The notes below the pieces were generated by a model. The model made no database searches and was not told where the DNA came from. It worked only from the letters and a program-made list of their open reading frames with translations. Below, piece after piece: positions 1 to 9,743 of a stretch of 64,000 nucleotides of DNA. A program made the position numbers and the translations under genes. Every line of letters starts with the position of its first letter. Position 1 is the first letter of the stretch. Origin of the DNA: CAVTGO01 sp963734275 (GTDB lineage Bacteria > Actinomycetota > UBA4738 > HRBIN12); the NCBI GenBank assembly GCA_963734275.1, contig CAVTGO010000008.1, positions 1 through 64,000 of the forward strand, written 5' to 3'.

Positions 1-429
1 TTGCATCAGCCAAGTGACCGGTACCAAAGACAAGTTCCAAGGGCTACCGCTCTGGCGCTCGTGCGGTTCAGATCGCCAATGGCAACACATCGACGTACTT
101 CCTGGAGACCTTCGGACGAGCGAAACGTGAAACCGTTTGTACTTGTGAAGTTCGTACCGACCCTTGCTATCGCAAGCACTGCACATGCTGAATGGGACGA
201 GCCAGGGCAAGATTCAACAAGGTGGCGCTGATCGAGAAGCAATTGGACGAAAGCGAACGCCCGAACAGATCGTCGATTCCTTGTATATCCGCAGTCTTTC
301 GCGAAAACCCACTGCGGATGAAAAGCAAAGCTGTTGGCTATTGTCGCTCGAGCGCCCAATCCGCAGGCCGGCTTGGAAGACGTCTTTTGGGCGGTACTGA
401 ACTCACGTGAGTTTGTATTCAATCACTAA
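1..429 (+). pseudogene. DUF1553 protein, 3' end (planctomycete, frameshifted)
   Basis: C-terminal part of a planctomycete DUF1549/DUF1553 protein, a large family of unknown function that usually sits beside cytochrome c genes. Reading across frames gives the family's usual closing blocks: a VTG..FKGLPLGARA-like segment, TYFLETFGR, SQALHMLNGTSQGKI, RTPEQIVDSLYIRSLSRKPT, and the ending AVLNSREFVFNH before TAA at 427-429. No single frame holds the whole segment; at least four single-base shifts are needed, so as sequenced it is broken. The 5' end lies outside the window. I infer that the shifts are mostly sequencing errors, because the protein signal between them is intact. Confidence 0.75.
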
Positions 430-482
430 GAAACTGCATCTATCGGATCCGACGGATCGGTCTGATGCCACTTAACCAAACA

Positions 483-1300
483 ATGATCATGCGATTTACA
501 TTGGCAATTCTGATTTGCGGGGCTTCGGTTTCCGCATCCGCACAGGAACAAAAACCGGTCTGCCCCCCGCCGCTCCCAAGATCACCTACGACGACGATGT
601 CAAACGGATTTTCCGCGAGCATTGCTTTACGTGTCACAACCAAGGCCAAGCGAAAAGTGGGGTTATCGCTGGATTCCTTTCCGAATTGATGGAAGGCGGC
701 AGCAGTGGCCAAGTAGTTTTCGCGGGCGATTGGAGAGTTCGCGGCTATGGGCACTCGTTAGCCACACCGAACAGCCCTCAATGCCTCCCATGCAGGACAA
801 GCTGCCTGGAGCAAAACTCGCGGTCATCAAGAAGAAGTGGATTCGAGGCCCGGCGCTGATAACAAAGGTGCGCAAGCGGTGATCAAAAAGAAAGCGTCGG
901 TGGCGATGGCCGCACCTGCGGGAGCAAGCAAACCTCAGGGTCCAGCCGCCATGCCAGCCGGCCTCTGGAAGCAGCCGGTCAATTACAGCCCTCGCGCCGC
1001 CGCCGTTTCTGCAATGGCCGCAAGTCGTGGGCACCGCTCTTAGCAATCGCCGGTCACAAACAAATTGTGCTCTACAACTCGGACAACGGTAAGCACGTCG
1101 GCATCCTGCCGTTTCCCGAAGGCATTGCCTATGTGCTGTGCTTTAGCCGTAACGGCGAGCTGCTGCTGGCGGCTGGTGGGCGAGGCGGCGCGTCAGGGTG
1201 TGCAGTCGTCTTCGACGTCCGAACCGGAAAGCGAGTTGTGAAGGTAGGTGAGGAACTGGATGCAGTACTCGCCGCGGACATTTCGAGCGATCACAAGTAC
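483..1300 (+). pseudogene. Planctomycete cytochrome c / WD40 protein, truncated at junction
   Basis: Starts with a signal peptide (MRFTLAILICGASVSASAQ, ATG at 483 or 489), followed by a planctomycete-type cytochrome C (PSCyt1) domain. Visible blocks are KITYDDDVK.IFREHCFTCH, where CFTCH is the CxxCH haem site, SGVIAGF/LSLDSFP, LMEGGSSGQVVFAGD and SMPPMQDKLP. Next comes the beginning of a WD40 propeller (LLAIAGHKQIVLYNSDNGK, GILPFPEGIAYVLCFSRNGE, CAVVFDVRTGKRV, ADISSDHK). The protein should continue for several more WD40 repeats but stops abruptly near 1300, where an unrelated gene on the other strand begins. Several frameshifts occur. It follows the DUF1553 gene closely, the usual planctomycete arrangement. 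Such proteins are exported; their redox role is not established. Confidence 0.75.
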
Positions 1301-1310
1301 ATCCCCACAG
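1290..1310. other. Chimeric junction 1 (planctomycete to alphaproteobacterium)
   Basis: Left of this point the plus strand reads a planctomycete WD40 domain ending ADISSDHK. Right of it the minus strand reads an AI-2E-family transporter ending LIFWIWLWG. Both genes are cut within conserved coding sequence with no stop, repeat or mobile element between them. The shared bases are only a few nucleotides. This is best read as an assembly or read chimera. Confidence 0.75.
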
Positions 1311-2298
1311 CCAGATCCAGAAGATCAGCGCGAGCACCACGACGAACGGGTTGAGCGTCATGGTGCGGCCGATCACCATCGGCGTCACGAACTGCGCCTC
1401 GATCACGTTGATGCCGAGATAGACCGCGACCGGCAGCAGGCTGCCGCCGAGCGTGTCGAATTCGGCGAGCCCGACCATGAACAGGATCGCCACCATCACG
1501 ATCGGGCCGATGAAGACGACGAAATTGGTGAGCGCGGCCAGCGCGCCCCAAAGCGCCGCCGACGGGATGCCGATGAGATGGAGGGCGATGCCGACCGCCA
1601 CGCCCTCGACGATGTTGATGACGGTGATGGAGAGCAGATAGCGCGACACCATCCGCTCGACGTCGCGGAAGATATGCGCGACCCGCCAGCGCAGCCGCCG
1701 GTCGAGGCAAAGCTTGAGCACGGCGGAGCGGGTCTGGTTGCGGGTGGCGACGAAAAAATAGAGGCAGGCGAAGAAGATCAGGATCTGCGCGATGACGGCA
1801 GGCGCCAGGATCGCCATGCTTTCGACGCCGACGCCTTCGTCCACCGACACGGTCAGGCCTTCGCCGCCGGTCAGTTCGCGCAACTGGTCGCGCACGCTTT
1901 TCAGCGCTTCGAGCGGCGCCTTGAGTTCGGACAACTGCAGCTGCAGGTCTCGACCAGAGCTGCGGCAGGCGCGACAGCCAGAACGACAGCGGCGTGGCGA
2001 CCGCCGCCGCGAAAAGGCAGATCGCGATGATGAACAGGATCACCACCAGCGAGGCGGAAAGGCCTGGCCGCATGCCGCGCTTTTCGAGCCGCGTGGCCAC
2101 CGGCCCGAGCATCAGCCCGAGCACGATGCCGAGGCTCGCCGGCGCCAGAATGTATTCGCCGGCATGAAGCGCGAAGATCGCGGTGACGAGACCCATCACG
2201 ATCACCGCGACCTGCGCGCTGCGCAGCAAGAGAAGCTCGACATTCGACTTGGGCGGCAGCCTGACGATCGGCGCCTTCTTGGCAATGCGATTGGACAT
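1300..2298 (-). pseudogene. AI-2E family transporter, C-terminus lost at junction, frameshifted
   Basis: Membrane protein of the AI-2E/PerM exporter family, whose members move small molecules or Na+/H+ across the inner membrane. The start at 2298 gives MSNRIAKKAPIVRLPP and two N-terminal hydrophobic segments (VAVIVMGLVTAIFALHAGEY; ASLVVILFIIAICLFAAAVA). A frameshift near 1940-1950 moves to the frame with SMAILAPAVIAQILIFFACLYFF, the HIFRDVERMVSRYLLSITVI block and the hallmark GIALHLIGIPSAALWGALAA...NFVVFIGP. The conserved ending TPMVIGRTMTLNPFVVVLA is present, then the reading stops at LWG where the family continues IPG. So the last 40 or so residues are missing because of the junction. No partner gene is visible upstream. 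Confidence 0.75.
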
Positions 2299-2412
2299 GA
2301 AAATTTCCCGATGGGACTAAAAGCTGAAAACGCCCTTTGACATTCCTTTGTTCCCGTCGGAACCTCGCCATCCATGCGGCGTTGAATGCCGGCAAACGCA
2401 AGGAGTGAAGCC

Positions 2413-2742
2413 ATGGCGACTGCGGCGACCGGCAAGACCGGCAACGGGGCCAATGAAGCTCCCGATATCGAAGCCGACATCAAGCAGCTGAAGGAGGATC
2501 TGGAAAAGCTGGCCAAGCAGATGGCGGCGACCGGCGAGCATGGATACGGCGCGGCCAAGCGCGCCGCCGCATTCGGCGCCGAGCAGCTGCGGGCGCAAGG
2601 CGAGGCGAAGCTCGAGGAGTTGCGCGCCAACGCCAAGGACATCGAGGAGCAGATTCTGGCCAGCGTGCGCGAGAAGCCCGTCACCTCGCTGGCGATCGCC
2701 GCGGGCGTCGGCTTCCTGTTCGCGCTTCTCGCCCGCCGCTAG
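2413..2742 (+). CDS. DUF883 (YqjD/ElaB-like) membrane-anchored protein
   Basis: Small protein of about 109 residues. Residues 1-80 form a charged, Ala/Lys/Glu-rich amphipathic helix (IKQLKEDLEKLAKQMAATGE, EQLRAQGEAKLEELRANAKD), and the C-terminal tail SLAIAAGVGFLFALLARR is one membrane anchor ending in arginines. This is the DUF883 layout; E. coli YqjD and ElaB of this family bind ribosomes at the inner membrane in stationary phase. I chose ATG 2413 because AGGAG lies eight bases before it. It is one of the few intact genes in this block. It is followed after 11 bases by a YqjE-like gene, the same order as E. coli yqjD-yqjE, so they are probably one operon. Confidence 0.8.
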   Translation: MATAATGKTGNGANEAPDIEADIKQLKEDLEKLAKQMAATGEHGYGAAKRAAAFGAEQLRAQGEAKLEELRANAKDIEEQILASVREKPVTSLAIAAGVGFLFALLARR

Positions 2743-2753
2743 TCCGCATCCGC

Positions 2754-3209
2754 ATGCTGGCGTCGCTGATTGCAAGCCTGGCGTCAGGCGAAACGGTCGT
2801 GGCCATCCGGCGGGCGCGCCGCGCGGCGATCGTCTATCTGCTGGCCGGCATGGCCGGCCTTTGCGGCGTCGGTTTCCTGATCGGCGCCTTGTACATCTGG
2901 CTGTCCGAGCGGTACGGGCGGCTCGAGACGGCGATCGGGTTCGGCGTCGGCTTCATCGTGCTTGCGCTTGCTCATCCTGCTCGTCCATCGCCTGACGGCC
3001 GGGTCTCGCGCCAGGCGCGCCGCCGAAAGGCGCAAGTCGGATCTGACGGCGGTCGGCATTGCGGCTGCGCTCGCGGCGCTGCCCGGCCTGACGCGCAGCC
3101 GGGCAGGTCTCGGCGCGCTGCTGGTGCCGGCGCTCGCGGTCGTCGCCTATGCGATCTATCGCGAAAACCGCAAGCCCGGACCCGATCCGGGACAAGCCTC
3201 CGGACTAGC
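2754..3209 (+). pseudogene. Phage-holin-superfamily / YqjE-like membrane protein, frameshifted
   Basis: Begins ATG 2754 with LASLIASLASGETVVAIRRA and two hydrophobic segments (AAIVYLLAGMAGLCGVGFLI and TAIGFGVGFIVLALLILLVH), the pattern of YqjE-like proteins of the holin superfamily. The second segment is interrupted by a frameshift near 2965. The next frame reads RLTAGSRARRAAERRKSDLTA, a third hydrophobic stretch and YAIYRENRKPGPDP. A second shift near 3190 would allow the stop TAG at 3207-3209 (ending DKPPD). Its position directly after the DUF883 gene supports the family call. The function is unproven; the pair is likely to act at the inner membrane under stress. Confidence 0.6.
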
Positions 3210-3314
3210 TCGTCCGGCCCTACTCTCCGTCGGCGCCTTCCGCCGGGAACCTGCGAACCTTCCACGCATTGAGTGCTGGTCTGACAGTACTGCGTGCAGC
3301 AAAGGGAGAGATCG

Positions 3315-3540
3315 ATGGCGGAAAGAATTCCGACGAACAAGGCGCGGCAGGGCGGGTGGGGCACGCAGGTGCTGCTGGTGCTCGTCGTGGCGCTGGCGCT
3401 CGCAGGCGCCGTATGGCTCGGGCTGGAGTTCTACGGCGAGGCGATCGATACCCAGAGCACGGAGCAGCCTGGCGCCGGTCGAGCCGAACACCGGCCCAGC
3501 CTGAGACCCAGCAGGGCACGACGTACCCCGTAAGCCTGCA
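3315..3540 (+). CDS. Small single-pass membrane protein
   Basis: Start ATG 3315 follows AAGGGAG (3302-3308). The peptide opens MAERIPTNKARQGGWG, then one transmembrane helix (VLLVLVVALALAGAVWLGLE), then a short Thr/Gln/Pro-rich tail. A frameshift near 3470 makes the last 20 residues uncertain; the likely tail reads APVEPNTGPAETQQGTTYP. Proteins of this size and layout are common and uncharacterised in rhizobia. No function can be assigned. Confidence 0.5.
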
Positions 3541-3831
3541 CAGCGCAGTTCCTCTGATGGCCGGCACCGCAGCGTCGGCCGGCGGTGCTGGCGCGTCGGC
3601 ATGCCCGTGACATGATCGAAGCTGACTGGAAATCAACAGAATTTCCGCCCGGTCCGCTTCGCGGCGCTTCACAATAGCAGCGCCCGCCGAGCGGTCGGAT
3701 TTTCGGAACGGATTCGCCAACTCGACGTTGTGACATGTGTGACGTCGCGCCGACCCTCCCAGCGACGAGTAAGGCCGGCGCGACAGATGCAATGACATCG
3801 TTCCCGAAATCACGCACGAGGAGAGTTTATC

Positions 3832-4878
3832 ATGATCCGCAATCTGCTGGCTACGACAGCCATCGCAACGCTTGTTGCGACCGGCGCGTTCGCCCAGGAC
3901 GCGACCACCCCGGCGCCCGCGCCGGCCGAGCCCGCCCCGATGACGCAGGAAGCCGCTCCGGCCGCTCCCGAGGTCACAGGCCGACGGCCATCTCGCCACC
4001 CAGATCATCGGCGAGAGCGTCTATAACGGCACCGGCGACGACGCCCAGAACATCGGCGACGTCAACGACATCGTGATCGGCGCCGACGGCAAGATCGAGG
4101 CCGTGGTGGTCGGCGTCGGCGGCTTCCTCGGCATCGGCGAGAAGGACGTCGCCGTCGACTACGCCCAGCTCGAATGGGCCGAGCGCGACGGCGACCGCTG
4201 GCTGGTCGCGCCGATGACCAAGGAGCAGCTCGAGGCGCAGGCCGCATTCGACCGCAGCGCCTACGAGCCCGAGCAGCCCGTAGCCTCGACCGACCCGCAG
4301 CCGGCTCCGGCGGCGGCCCTGCGACTGACGCACCGCCGAGGCTCCGGCCGACGCAGCCGGCCTGACGCACCGCCGAGGCTCCGGCACGCACCCGCCGTCC
4401 GGACGCCACGACCGCTGAGGCTCCGGCCGAACCGGCTCCCGCCGACCAGATGGCTCAGAACCCGGCTCCGGCTGATCCGGCCGCGCCGGCGCCTGACGCT
4501 TCGACCGACACGACGACCACGGCGGCGATCGACAAGTCGACGCTGACCGAGCTGCCGGCGGCCGAAATCCGCGCCGAAGAGATGATCGGCACGACCGTCT
4601 ACGGCGCCGACGACGCCAATGTCGGCGAGATCGGCGACGTCGTGCTGACGGCCGACGGCAAGATCGACGCCTACATCATCGACGTCGGCGGCTTCCTCGG
4701 CGTCGGCGAGAAGGAAGTTGCGGTCGGCAGCGACAATCTCGCCTTCATGACCGACAAGGACGGCAACAAGTACCTCTACACGAACTTCACCAAGGAGCAG
4801 CTCGACGCGGCCGCCGCCTATGACGAGAGCACCTATGCCGAGAAGCGTGACGAGCAGCGCCTGATGATGACCCAGTAA
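3832..4878 (+). pseudogene. Exported protein with two PRC-barrel domains, frameshifted linker
   Basis: ATG 3832, with GAGGAG nine bases upstream, opens a signal peptide (MIRNLLATTAIATLVATGAFA) cut near AQD. A Pro/Ala-rich stretch leads into a first PRC-barrel (IIGESVYNGTGDDAQNIGDV, KIEAVVVGVGGFLGIGEKDV, about 4000-4280). A second copy follows (MIGTTVYGADDANVGEIGDV, KIDAYIIDVGGFLGVGEKEV, about 4560-4860). Each ends with a TKEQL..AAA.(Y/F)(D/E).S.Y block. The linker (about 4290-4450) contains repeated GAC-GCA-CCG-CCG-AGG-CTC-CGG units and frameshifts. PRC-barrels are small protein-binding beta-barrels; periplasmic double-PRC proteins of this kind are common in rhizobia and uncharacterised. The gene may be intact in the real genome. 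Confidence 0.7.
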
Positions 4879-4901
4879 GGTCGTCGGACCTGCCAGGTAG
4901 G

Positions 4902-4935
4902 AAGCCCGCGCCGCAACGGCGCGGGCTTTCTTTGC
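4902..4935 (+). terminator. Rho-independent terminator after the PRC-barrel gene
   Basis: The sequence forms the stem AGCCCGCGCC / GGCGCGGGCT with a short GCAAC loop, followed by TTCTTT. It lies 24 bases after the stop at 4878 and could also serve the convergent sulfatase gene. Confidence 0.8.
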
Positions 4936-4937
4936 GC

Positions 4938-6504
4938 TCAGATCCTCGGCAGGACGGCCGGCACTGCCCACGACGCCTTCCTCCGTCAGCGCGGACAGCG
5001 CCAGCGACTGGTCGAGATGCTCGGCCCGCCAGGCGAGCAGCCGCTCGGCGAACTCGAGCCGCACGGCAGAGATAGCCGGGTCGTCGGCGAGATTGCGCAG
5101 CTCGCCCGGATCGTTCGTCGAGATCGAAGAGCAGCGGCGGCAGCCCGCCGCCGAAATGCACATATTTGAACTTTTCCGTGCGGATGACCGCCAGATTGCA
5201 TTGCTGCGGCTTCAGGCCGAAATGCCGCTCGGCCGTGCCCTTCTCGATCGAGCGGAAATCGAACTCCCAATGCGCGGCGTCGCGCCAGTGCCGCCGGCGT
5301 CCTCGCCGTCGAGGAAGGGCGTCAGCGACCGGCCGTCGAGATGCGGCGGCGGCGTCTCGCCGAGCAGGTCGAGCAGCGTCGGCATGATGTCGACGGCTTC
5401 GGTGAAGCGGTCGACCGCGTGCCCGCCGTCTTGCCTGCGGCGCGGGATCGCGGATGATCAGCGGGATGTGGAAGCTGCCGTCGAAGAAGCCGCCTTTGCC
5501 GAGCAGGAAATGGTCGCCCATCATCTCGGCGTGGTCGGAGGTGAGGACGACGATCGTGTCGTCCCATGCGCCGGCCGCCTTGAGCGCGGCCCAGATGCGG
5601 CCGAGCTGCGCGTCGATCTCCGAGATCATGCCGTAGTAGAGCGCGCGGATGGCGCGGAAATCGTCCTCGCTCGAGATCGCGCACCTTGCCCTTCGTGCCG
5701 GGCAGGAAATTCGACTGCTTCTGCCGGCCGATGCACGTAGGCGAGATAGGGGTGCGCCGCGGCCTCCGCCTGCCAGTCGCCGGCGCGGCGGAAGGCCGGG
5801 CCGTCGGCCGGATCGTAGAGCGTGTTGTAGGGCTCCGGCACGATGAAGGGCGGGTGCGGGCTGATGAAGGAGAGATGCGCGAACCAGGCGCGCCGTCGTC
5901 CTGCTCGCCGAGCCAGCGGATGAACTCGCCGGCGAGGAAGGCCGCCGGCGTCTCGTCGCTGCGAATAGACCGGCGGCGCGTTGGTGACGTCTTGCCGGCG
6001 CGCCATCGCCGGGCGATGGATGTCGGGATAGCCGGCGCGAGGAATCGACGCCGCGCGCCGCCAGCCAGGACAGCCAGGGCTTCTGGTGCTCGGGCAGAAG
6101 CTGGCGCACGCGTGAAGCCCGGCAGCACGCCCTCGTAGCTCTTCAGCAGCGGATCGCCCGGCGCCAGGATAGCGCGGGTCGGGCGAGACGTCGGTGTAGC
6201 CGAACAGCGTCGGGTCATAGCCGAGCGCGCGCGCCGCCAGCGCGATGTTGCCGTGGCGCGCGTCGAGCGGCGTGCCGTTGCGGCAGACGCGGTTGTTCAT
6301 CTGGTAGAGGCCGGTGTAGAGGCAGGCGCGGGCCGGCGAGCAGGGCGCGGCGCCCGCATAGTGGCGGCGGAACAGCACGCCTTCGCGCGGCCAGCGCATC
6401 GGCGTTCGGCGTCTTGCACCACCGGATGCCCGGCGGCCGACAGGCAGTCGCCGCGCCACTGGTCGCAGGTGATGAAAAGAACGTTCGGTTGTCTGCCGCG
6501 CCAT
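4938..6504 (-). pseudogene. Type I sulfatase (formylglycine-dependent), frameshifted
   Basis: Alkaline-phosphatase-superfamily sulfatase that hydrolyses sulfate or phosphonate esters. The start at 6504 reads MARQ then, across shifts, ITCDQWRGD (metal Asp) and the catalytic block APCSPARACLYTGLYQ, where C-S-P-A-R is the CxPxR motif whose cysteine becomes formylglycine. Later blocks are FISPHPPFIVPEPYNTLYDP, ALYYGMISEIDAQLGRIW, TIVVLTSDHAEMMGDH (second metal site) and FFDGSFHIPLIIRDP. At least eight single-base shifts break the frame. The probable stop is TGA at 4938-4940 (ending AVLPRI), but shifts near the end leave this open. Length near 510 residues is normal. No sulfatase-maturing enzyme is nearby. 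Confidence 0.75.
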
Positions 6505-6729
6505 GGCCAATCGGGCTCCTCGTCGGAGCAGCGCGCTCATGGAACCGAAATTCCGGCCGCTTGCAAGCTGAGCCATGCGCGCGACGGTGAACGAAGATCG
6601 TCGATTGTTCACTAATAGAGAACAGTCCATTGCTGAACTTGGCACTCCTTTGAACGCCGGCGGATCGACGACATAGCGAGCCATCGACAGCGGCGATGCG
6701 CCGCCGAATCGAACCGAAGGAGCCTGAAC

Positions 6730-7667
6730 ATGCTCGACCAGATCAAGGGCCTGCACCACGTCACCTCGATGGCGAAGGATGCGCGCCAGAACAATGCATT
6801 CTTCACCGGCAAGCTCGGCCTGCGCCGGGTCAAGAAGACCGTCAATTTCGACGCGCCCGACGTCTACCACCTCTATTACGCCGACGAGGTCGGCACGCCG
6901 GGCTCGGTGATGACCTATTTCCCGTTCCCGAATATCGGCAAGGGCCGGCCCGGCGTCGGCGAGGTCGGCACCACCGTCTTTTCCGTGCCCGAGGGCACGC
7001 TGGCTATTGGAAGGAGCGTTTCGAGAAGGAGGGCGTCGACCGGCCTGAAGCGCGAGAGCCAGCTTCGGCGAGAACCGCCTGCATTTCGACGGTCCGGACG
7101 GCGACGGCTTCGCGCTTGTCGAGGCCAAGGGCGACGAGCCGCGCGCCGTGGGTCGAAGGGCGGCGTGCCCGCCGACGAGGCGATCCGCGGCTTCCATTCG
7201 GCGTCGCTCAGGCTGCGCGACGGCGGCGCCACCGAGGAGCTGCTGAAGTTCATGGGCTACGAGAAGGTCGACACAGTCCGGCAATGTCAAGCGGCTGGCG
7301 ATCAAGGACGGCAACGGCGCCGATGTCGTCGACATCGAGACGCTGCCCGGGCGCCGCCTTCGCCGATCTCGGCGCGGGCTCGGTGCACCACATCGCCTTC
7401 GCCGTCGAGAACCGCGCCAAGCAGCTCGAAGTGCGCAAGGCGCTGATCGACACCGGCTATCAGGTCACGCCGGTCATCGACCGCGACTATTTCTGGGCGA
7501 TCTATTTCCGCACGCCGGGCGGCGTGCTGTTCGAGGTCGCGACCAACGAGCCCGGCTTCGACCGCGACGAGGACACCGCCCATCTCGGCGAGGCGCTGAA
7601 GCTGCCGACGCAGCACGCGCATCTGCGCGCCTATCTGGAGAAGCACCTGCAGCCGCTCGGCAACTGA
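6730..7667 (+). pseudogene. Ring-cleaving dioxygenase, VOC/glyoxalase superfamily (MhqO-like), frameshifted
   Basis: Two-module vicinal-oxygen-chelate enzyme of about 312 residues. GAAGGAG lies eight bases before ATG 6730. Module 1 opens IKGLHHVTSMAKDA (metal His) and continues FFTGKLGLRRVKKTVNFDAP. Module 2 carries GSVHHIAFAVE (second His) and GGVLFEVATNEPGF (Glu ligand), completing the Fe(II) 2-His-1-Glu set. About six indels between 7000 and 7370 break it; each flanking segment remains recognisable. Relatives include hydroquinone dioxygenases PcpA/LinE and MhqO. The gene is followed at once by a carboxylesterase, the same pair as Bacillus mhqO-mhqD in quinone resistance, which supports a role in quinone or catechol detoxification. 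The substrate is inferred. Confidence 0.75.
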
Positions 7668-7676
7668 CGGAGAGCC

Positions 7677-8324
7677 ATGATGTCGAGGACGCCTACATCC
7701 ACAAGGTCGCTGCCCGGTTCGCCGGGCGGGCCGCTGCTCTTCGTCTTCCACGGCACCGGCGGCGACGAGAACCAGTTCCTCGGCGCTCGGCGCGCGAGCT
7801 GCTGCCCGGCGGCGACGATCGTGTCGCCGCGCGGCGACGTCTCCGAATATGGCGCGGCGCGCTTCTTCCGCCGCACCGGCGAGGGCGTCTACGACATGGA
7901 CGACCTCGCGCGCGGCGACCGGCAAGATGGCCGGCTTCGTCGAGGCGCATGTCGAGGCGGCAAAGCCGTCGGCGGTGCTCGGCCTCGGCTATTCCAACGG
8001 CGCCAACATCCTGGCTTCGGTGCTGTTCGCCGAGCCCGGCCTGTTCGACGCCGCCGTGCTGATGCATCCGCTGATCCCGTTCGAGCCGGAGGTGAACGGC
8101 GGCCTCGCCGGCCGGCGCGTCCTGATCACCGCCGGGCGGCGCGACCCGATCTGCCCGCCCAACCTGACGTCGCGGCTCGAAGCCTATTTGCGCGCGCGCG
8201 GCGCCGATGTCACGGTGGAATGGCACGAGGGCGGCCACGAGATGCGGCCGAACGAGATCGAGGCGGCGCGGCGGTTCCTCAGCCGCGCGATGACTGGAGC
8301 GAAGGATGCCGAGCGAATGCCTGA
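7677..8324 (+). pseudogene. Alpha/beta-hydrolase, phospholipase/carboxylesterase type (MhqD-like), frameshifted
   Basis: Begins about 10 bases after the dioxygenase. It shows the oxyanion block LLFVFHGTGGDENQFL, a nucleophile elbow GLGYSNGANILASVLF (serine in GYSNG), the acid site ITAGRRDPICPP and the histidine in EWHEGGHEM, so all members of the Ser-Asp-His triad are present. Shifts near 7790 and 7920 split the reading. The end is uncertain: the readable frame overlaps the start of the next gene at 8306. Family members are cytosolic carboxylesterases of about 210 residues, as here. With the dioxygenase it resembles the mhqO-mhqD quinone-stress module. Confidence 0.7.
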
Positions 8325-8617
8325 CCGAAAGCCCGGCGATCGAACTCGAGGACAGCGGCTCCAAGGGCCGCTATTTCTTGCGCTCGCCTGCCGGCGACGA
8401 GGCCGAGATGACCTTCACCAAGGTCGGCGAGCACCTGATCATCATCGATCACACCGAGGTGCCGGACGCGTTCCGCGGCCAGGGCGCCGGGCTTCGGCTG
8501 GTGACGCGCGCCGTCGAGGATGCGCGCGCGGCCGGCAAGAAGATCATCCCGCTCTGCCCGTTCGCCACCGCGCAGTTCCGCCGCCACCCGGAATGGGCGG
8601 ACGTGCTGAAGACGTGA
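8306..8617 (+). CDS. Small GNAT-type N-acetyltransferase (COG2388/YjdJ-like)
   Basis: 103 residues, intact, starting at ATG 8306 just inside the end of the hydrolase gene. The body is typical of the short COG2388 acetyltransferases: GRYFLRSPAGDEAEMTF, IIIDHTEVPDAFRGQGAGLR with the acetyl-CoA Q/R-G-x-G-x-G/A-like loop, VEDARAAGKKIIPLCPFATA and the closing FRRHPEWADVL. The substrate is unknown. A second, clearly related copy follows at about 8685, so this looks like a tandem duplication. The overlap with the upstream gene suggests co-transcription with the dioxygenase/esterase pair. Confidence 0.8.
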   Translation: MPSECLTESPAIELEDSGSKGRYFLRSPAGDEAEMTFTKVGEHLIIIDHTEVPDAFRGQGAGLRLVTRAVEDARAAGKKIIPLCPFATAQFRRHPEWADVLKT

Positions 8618-8684
8618 TGCGGCCGGCGCCGAACCTGGAACCGAACAGCGCCGGCGTCTTCGAACGAGACGGAGACCAGATGGC

Positions 8685-8977
8685 ATGAGCGAGCCGAGAT
8701 CACGCTGGAGCGGAACGGACGCCAGGGCCGCTATCTCCTGGCGATGCCCGACGGCGAGCCGGCCCAGCTCACCTTCGTCGAGACCGGGCCGGACCACATC
8801 GCCATCGACTACAGCTTGGTGCCGCCGCAATATCGCGGCCGGGGCGTGGCGCTGAAGCTGGTCGTGAAGGCGGTCGAGGATGCCCGCGCCAAGGGCTACA
8901 AGATCACGCCGCTCTGCGGCTACGTCGCCGCCGAGTTCCGGCATCATCCGCAATGGGCGGACGTGCTGGAGCGGTGA
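8685..8977 (+). CDS. Second small GNAT-type N-acetyltransferase (tandem paralog)
   Basis: Near-copy of the preceding protein: EITLERNGRQGRYLLAMPDG, HIAIDYSLVPPQYRGRGVAL, VEDARAKGYKITPLCGYVAA, EFRHHPQWADVLER. The frame is open from about 8687 to 8977, but neither ATG (8680, 8685) is in frame with it; ATG 8744 is, yet would delete the first beta strands. A one-base error near 8682-8690 is therefore likely. GGAGAC (8671-8676) would serve the 8680/8685 starts. Function is probably the same as its neighbour, with a different unknown substrate. Confidence 0.7.
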
Positions 8978-9225
8978 CGACACATGCCGAAGGCGTGCGA
9001 TCCGCAGATAGCCGTCCGGCTCGCCAGCCACGCGATAATAGATCGTTTGAAAACAGTATGTTAAGGCCTGCGGCGCAGTGCTGGCGCATTCGTGATCTGA
9101 ATTTGCCCGAAATTGCCCGAATTTGGCGAAACAAATGTGATACACGGTCATGAAGACGCAACATCGGGCGGAAACAAAGCGGCCTATTCTCGTTTCATCC
9201 AATCAGAATTCGAGAACAAGGCCCC

Positions 9226-9618
9226 ATGGCCATGTCCGCCATCGTTGAAAAGGAATTCGACCGCAACCTGCAGCCGCGCGAGCGCCATCGCGGCTTCCCG
9301 AAGATCGCCCTGCGCCAGCGCAGCGCCGACCATCCGATGATCATGTTCTTCCTGATCGTGGCGGCCGCCTTCACGGCGATGGCGGTGGTTCCGCCTTCGG
9401 GCGCCGCCTTCGCCTCGTTCGGCGTTCCGGCCGCGGTCTCCGTGCCGGCCGCCGGCGGCACCGAGGTCGACGCGCCGAAGAATGTCGGCCTGTCCGAGAC
9501 CGAGATCGCCTGCCATGGCCAGGCCTGGGGCGCCGAGAGCGCGGAATGCCTCGCCATGATCGCCAAGGAATCCGGCCGCACCGACGGCCGCAAGGTCCGG
9601 GTCATCGCCGGCGCCTGA
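9226..9618 (+). CDS. Hypothetical membrane protein with C-terminal two-cysteine segment
   Basis: 130 residues, intact, ATG at 9226 (or 9232). Residues 1-38 are basic and cytoplasmic-looking (MSAIVEKEFDRNLQPRERHR). One membrane helix follows (MIMFFLIVAAAFTAMAVVPP), then a Pro/Ala/Gly-rich spacer and a C-terminal block EIACHGQAWGAESAECLAMI whose two cysteines could form a disulfide outside the membrane. I do not recognise a named family; similar proteins occur in rhizobia. It stands alone between a 250-base gap and a terminator. Confidence 0.65.
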   Translation: MAMSAIVEKEFDRNLQPRERHRGFPKIALRQRSADHPMIMFFLIVAAAFTAMAVVPPSGAAFASFGVPAAVSVPAAGGTEVDAPKNVGLSETEIACHGQAWGAESAECLAMIAKESGRTDGRKVRVIAGA

Positions 9619-9673
9619 GCCGACGCGAAGCGCCAAACATCTTCCCCCGCGCGCACCTCCAGCGCGACACTCC

Positions 9674-9705
9674 AGCCCCGCCACCCTGCCGGCGGGGCTT
9701 TTTCT
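9674..9705 (+). terminator. Rho-independent terminator
   Basis: Stem AGCCCCGCC / GGCGGGGCT with loop ACCCTGCC, then TTTTTC. It lies 55 bases after the membrane protein stop at 9618 and faces the end of the histidine kinase gene. Confidence 0.8.
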
Positions 9706-9743
9706 TCGCCGAGTCTGCTGTCGGAGCCGGTTGCTGCCGGATC

